Assembly: GCA_004123355.1 (NCBI GenBank)
Contig: SCHM01000003.1
Coordinates: 5,475,058 to 5,539,057 of the forward strand
Reading direction: 5' to 3'
DNA: 64,000 nt
DNA from: Amphirosellinia nigrospora
Taxonomy: Eukaryota; Ascomycota; Sordariomycetes; Xylariales; Xylariaceae
A model generated the notes under the pieces. The model saw only the letters and a list, made by a program, of their open reading frames with translations. It ran no database searches and had not been told where the DNA came from. Numbering within the stretch: position 1 is the first letter of the stretch; every line of letters begins with the position of its first letter. The position numbers and the translations under genes are program-made. This document shows positions 62,058-64,000 of this stretch, in pieces.

Positions 62058-63810
62058 ATGCATCGTTATTCCTGGGCCCTGGTTGCCCTGAGCTCCGTCT
62101 CTCCGGCTGTGGTGTCTGCATCTCCTCTGGTGCGTCGTGGCCCAAGCTACGTCACCAATCAAGACAGGCTCGACGGTGTCAAGGAAGCCTTCCAGCGATC
62201 TTGGGATGGCTACTACCAATATGCATTTCCTAACGACAGCCTGAAGCCCATCTCCAAGACCTACGACAACGACAGGTAAGACATCGAAGCTGCCCCCCTT
62301 TGGTAGCCAACACACGCTTACACAGGCCACAGAAATGGTTGGGGTGCAAGCGCGGTCGATGCCATATCTACTGCTCTGGTTATGGAGAATGATGAGGTTA
62401 TCAAGCAGATCGTAGACCACATCACAAAAATCAATTATAACCAGACGGTACAAGGTGGAGAGGGAGTCTCCCTTTTCGAGACTACTATCCGCTACCTCGG
62501 TGGTATGGTCTCTGGTAGGTCATCCGTCCCGCATTGGCATTCAAGGATAAGTAGACTAACTAAGAGACAGCATACGACTTCCTCACCGGCCCTTTCAAGG
62601 GAAAGGTCGACGATGACTCAGTACAAAAGATTTAGACCAGGCCGTCAGCCTAGCCAACTCGCTCAGCATCGCATTTGATACCCCAACCGGTATCCCAAAC
62701 AACAACCTAGTCTTTAACGGCCCTAACGGTCCCGTTCAAGGCGATGGTTCCACCAACGGTATCGCTACTATCGGTACGTTGATTCTGGAGTGGACTCGCC
62801 TGAGTGATCTTACCGGTGACGACAAGTACGCCAAACTGGTACGGGCGGGTGAGGAGTACCTCCTCAATGTCAAGAACCCGAGGTGGGAGAGCCGTACCCT
62901 GGCTTGATCGGTACGGACGTCAACATTGCAGACGGCACATTCGCTAATGGCAATGGTGGCTGGAATGGTGGTGACGATTCTTTTTACGAGTATCTTATCA
63001 AGATGTACATCTACGACACCGAGCGTTTCGGAGATCTCAAGGACCGTTGGATCGCTGCCGTCGACTCCAGCATCAAGTACCTCGCCTCCCATCCCACAAG
63101 CCGTCCGGAGCTTACTTTCTTGGCCTCTTATAATGGCGCGGGCCAGAGCAATCTTAACTTCGTCTCATCCCACTGTAAGTTACTCTGCCCCTTTCTAATT
63201 ATGAGAGCACAACTTAGCTAATCAAATTACCCAGTGGCCTGCTTCGACGGAGGTAACATCATCCTCGGTGGCCTGACGCTAGACAACCAGGATTACGTCG
63301 ACTTCGGCCTCAAGATTGTCGAGGCTTGCCACGCGACATACCTAGGCACCGTGACTGGCATCGGTCCCGAGAGCTTCAGGTGGCAAGACAACAAGCTCAA
63401 CTCCAGTAACAATGCGGCGGCACCGAGCAACCAGGCCGACTTCTACGCTAAGAACGGGTACTGGATCGACTCGTCAGCTTACATCCTGCGACCCGAGGTG
63501 ATCGAGAGCTTCTACTACGCGTACCGTGCCACTGGTGACACCAAGTACCAGGACTGGGCGTGGGACGCCTTCCTCAACATTAACAAGACGTGCACCGCAG
63601 GCGTCGGCTTCAGCGCCGTCACTGACGTGAACGCCCCAACGGCGGCTCCTTCTACGACTCCCAGGAGAGCTTTTGGTTCGCCGAGGTCCTCAAGTACAGC
63701 TACCTCATCCAGGCCGGCGACGCGCCCTACCAGGTCAACGCCGAGCACAACAACCAGTGGGTCTTCAACACCGAGGCCCACCCGTCCGGGTCGCTGGTAA
63801 GCCCATTTGA
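62058..63810 (+). CDS. secreted class I alpha-1,2-mannosidase (GH47)
   Basis: Signal peptide [19 protein letters not shown]47 blocks follow in order: [32 protein letters not shown], the acidic-residue segment [18 protein letters not shown], the segment [10 protein letters not shown] and V-F-N-T-E-A-H-P, whose Thr binds calcium. Introns lie at 62276..62332, 62515..62570 and 63175..63234. Single-base losses are seen near 62634, 62880, the C run 63634..63637 and near 63784; the last restores an end at 63810. Like the Aspergillus secreted enzymes, it should trim alpha-1,2-mannose from glycans outside the cell or in the secretory pathway. Confidence 0.9.
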
Positions 63811-64000
63811 TTTGGTTGGACGAGATGATGCGATTTAATGATGAAACAAAATACCCATGGAAACGGGAGGGGATGAGGTGGATTAAGTTTTTTGGTTAAC
63901 GGACGTCGTTCCGCTGTTAGATATGTTGTCAATGCATGGATGGGCGTTCTATGTAACTATCTAGTATTAGTATCATGGTTGATGATTATTTGAATAGGCC

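Overview
The window is nuclear DNA of a filamentous ascomycete (Pezizomycotina). Short GT-AG introns (about 45-160 bp) with CTAAC/CTGAC-type branch sites, a HET-domain gene, a PTH11-type receptor, an M35 deuterolysin, a secreted GH47 mannosidase, and a very AT-rich block bearing repeat-induced point mutation (RIP) all point that way. Class and species cannot be fixed from the sequence alone.

Layout. 0-24 kb is accessory: the 3' end of a CAP/PR-1 gene; a secreted HD-domain protein; a broken reductase, a P450, a capsule-type glycosyltransferase and a class I terpene synthase that together resemble a small decaying terpenoid cluster; a sugar transporter; a HET pseudogene; repeat relics; a small secreted Cys-rich protein; and a methyltransferase. 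23-40 kb is mainly housekeeping: hydroxyacid-oxoacid transhydrogenase, a DmpA-type aminopeptidase, exocyst SEC3, fructose-1,6-bisphosphatase, a non-coding host gene carrying box C/D snoRNAs, a one-span membrane protein, and an SDR. 40-48 kb is gene-poor but holds an intact deuterolysin and a PTH11-like receptor. 48.77-55.46 kb is a RIP-degraded AT-rich block containing an LTR retrotransposon with recognisable LTRs. 56-64 kb carries a membrane-anchored spermidine-synthase-like protein, RAD10/ERCC1 and a GH47 mannosidase.

The most striking item is at 34.8-36.3 kb. The introns of a gene without a usable ORF carry box C/D snoRNAs. Their guides match rRNA sites that in budding yeast are served by snR78 (25S U2421), snR77 (18S U578), snR74 (18S A28) and snR73 (25S C2959), in the order of the yeast snR78-72 polycistron. 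Weaker members occupy the snR76 and snR75 slots.

A caution applies to every coding call. Almost every gene, including conserved housekeeping genes, needs one or more single-base frame corrections, mostly the loss of one C or G in a short run. Only the DmpA-like and deuterolysin genes read cleanly. This looks like consensus error in a long-read assembly more than gene decay. CDS spans are therefore given as whole genes; frameshifts are noted, not repaired.
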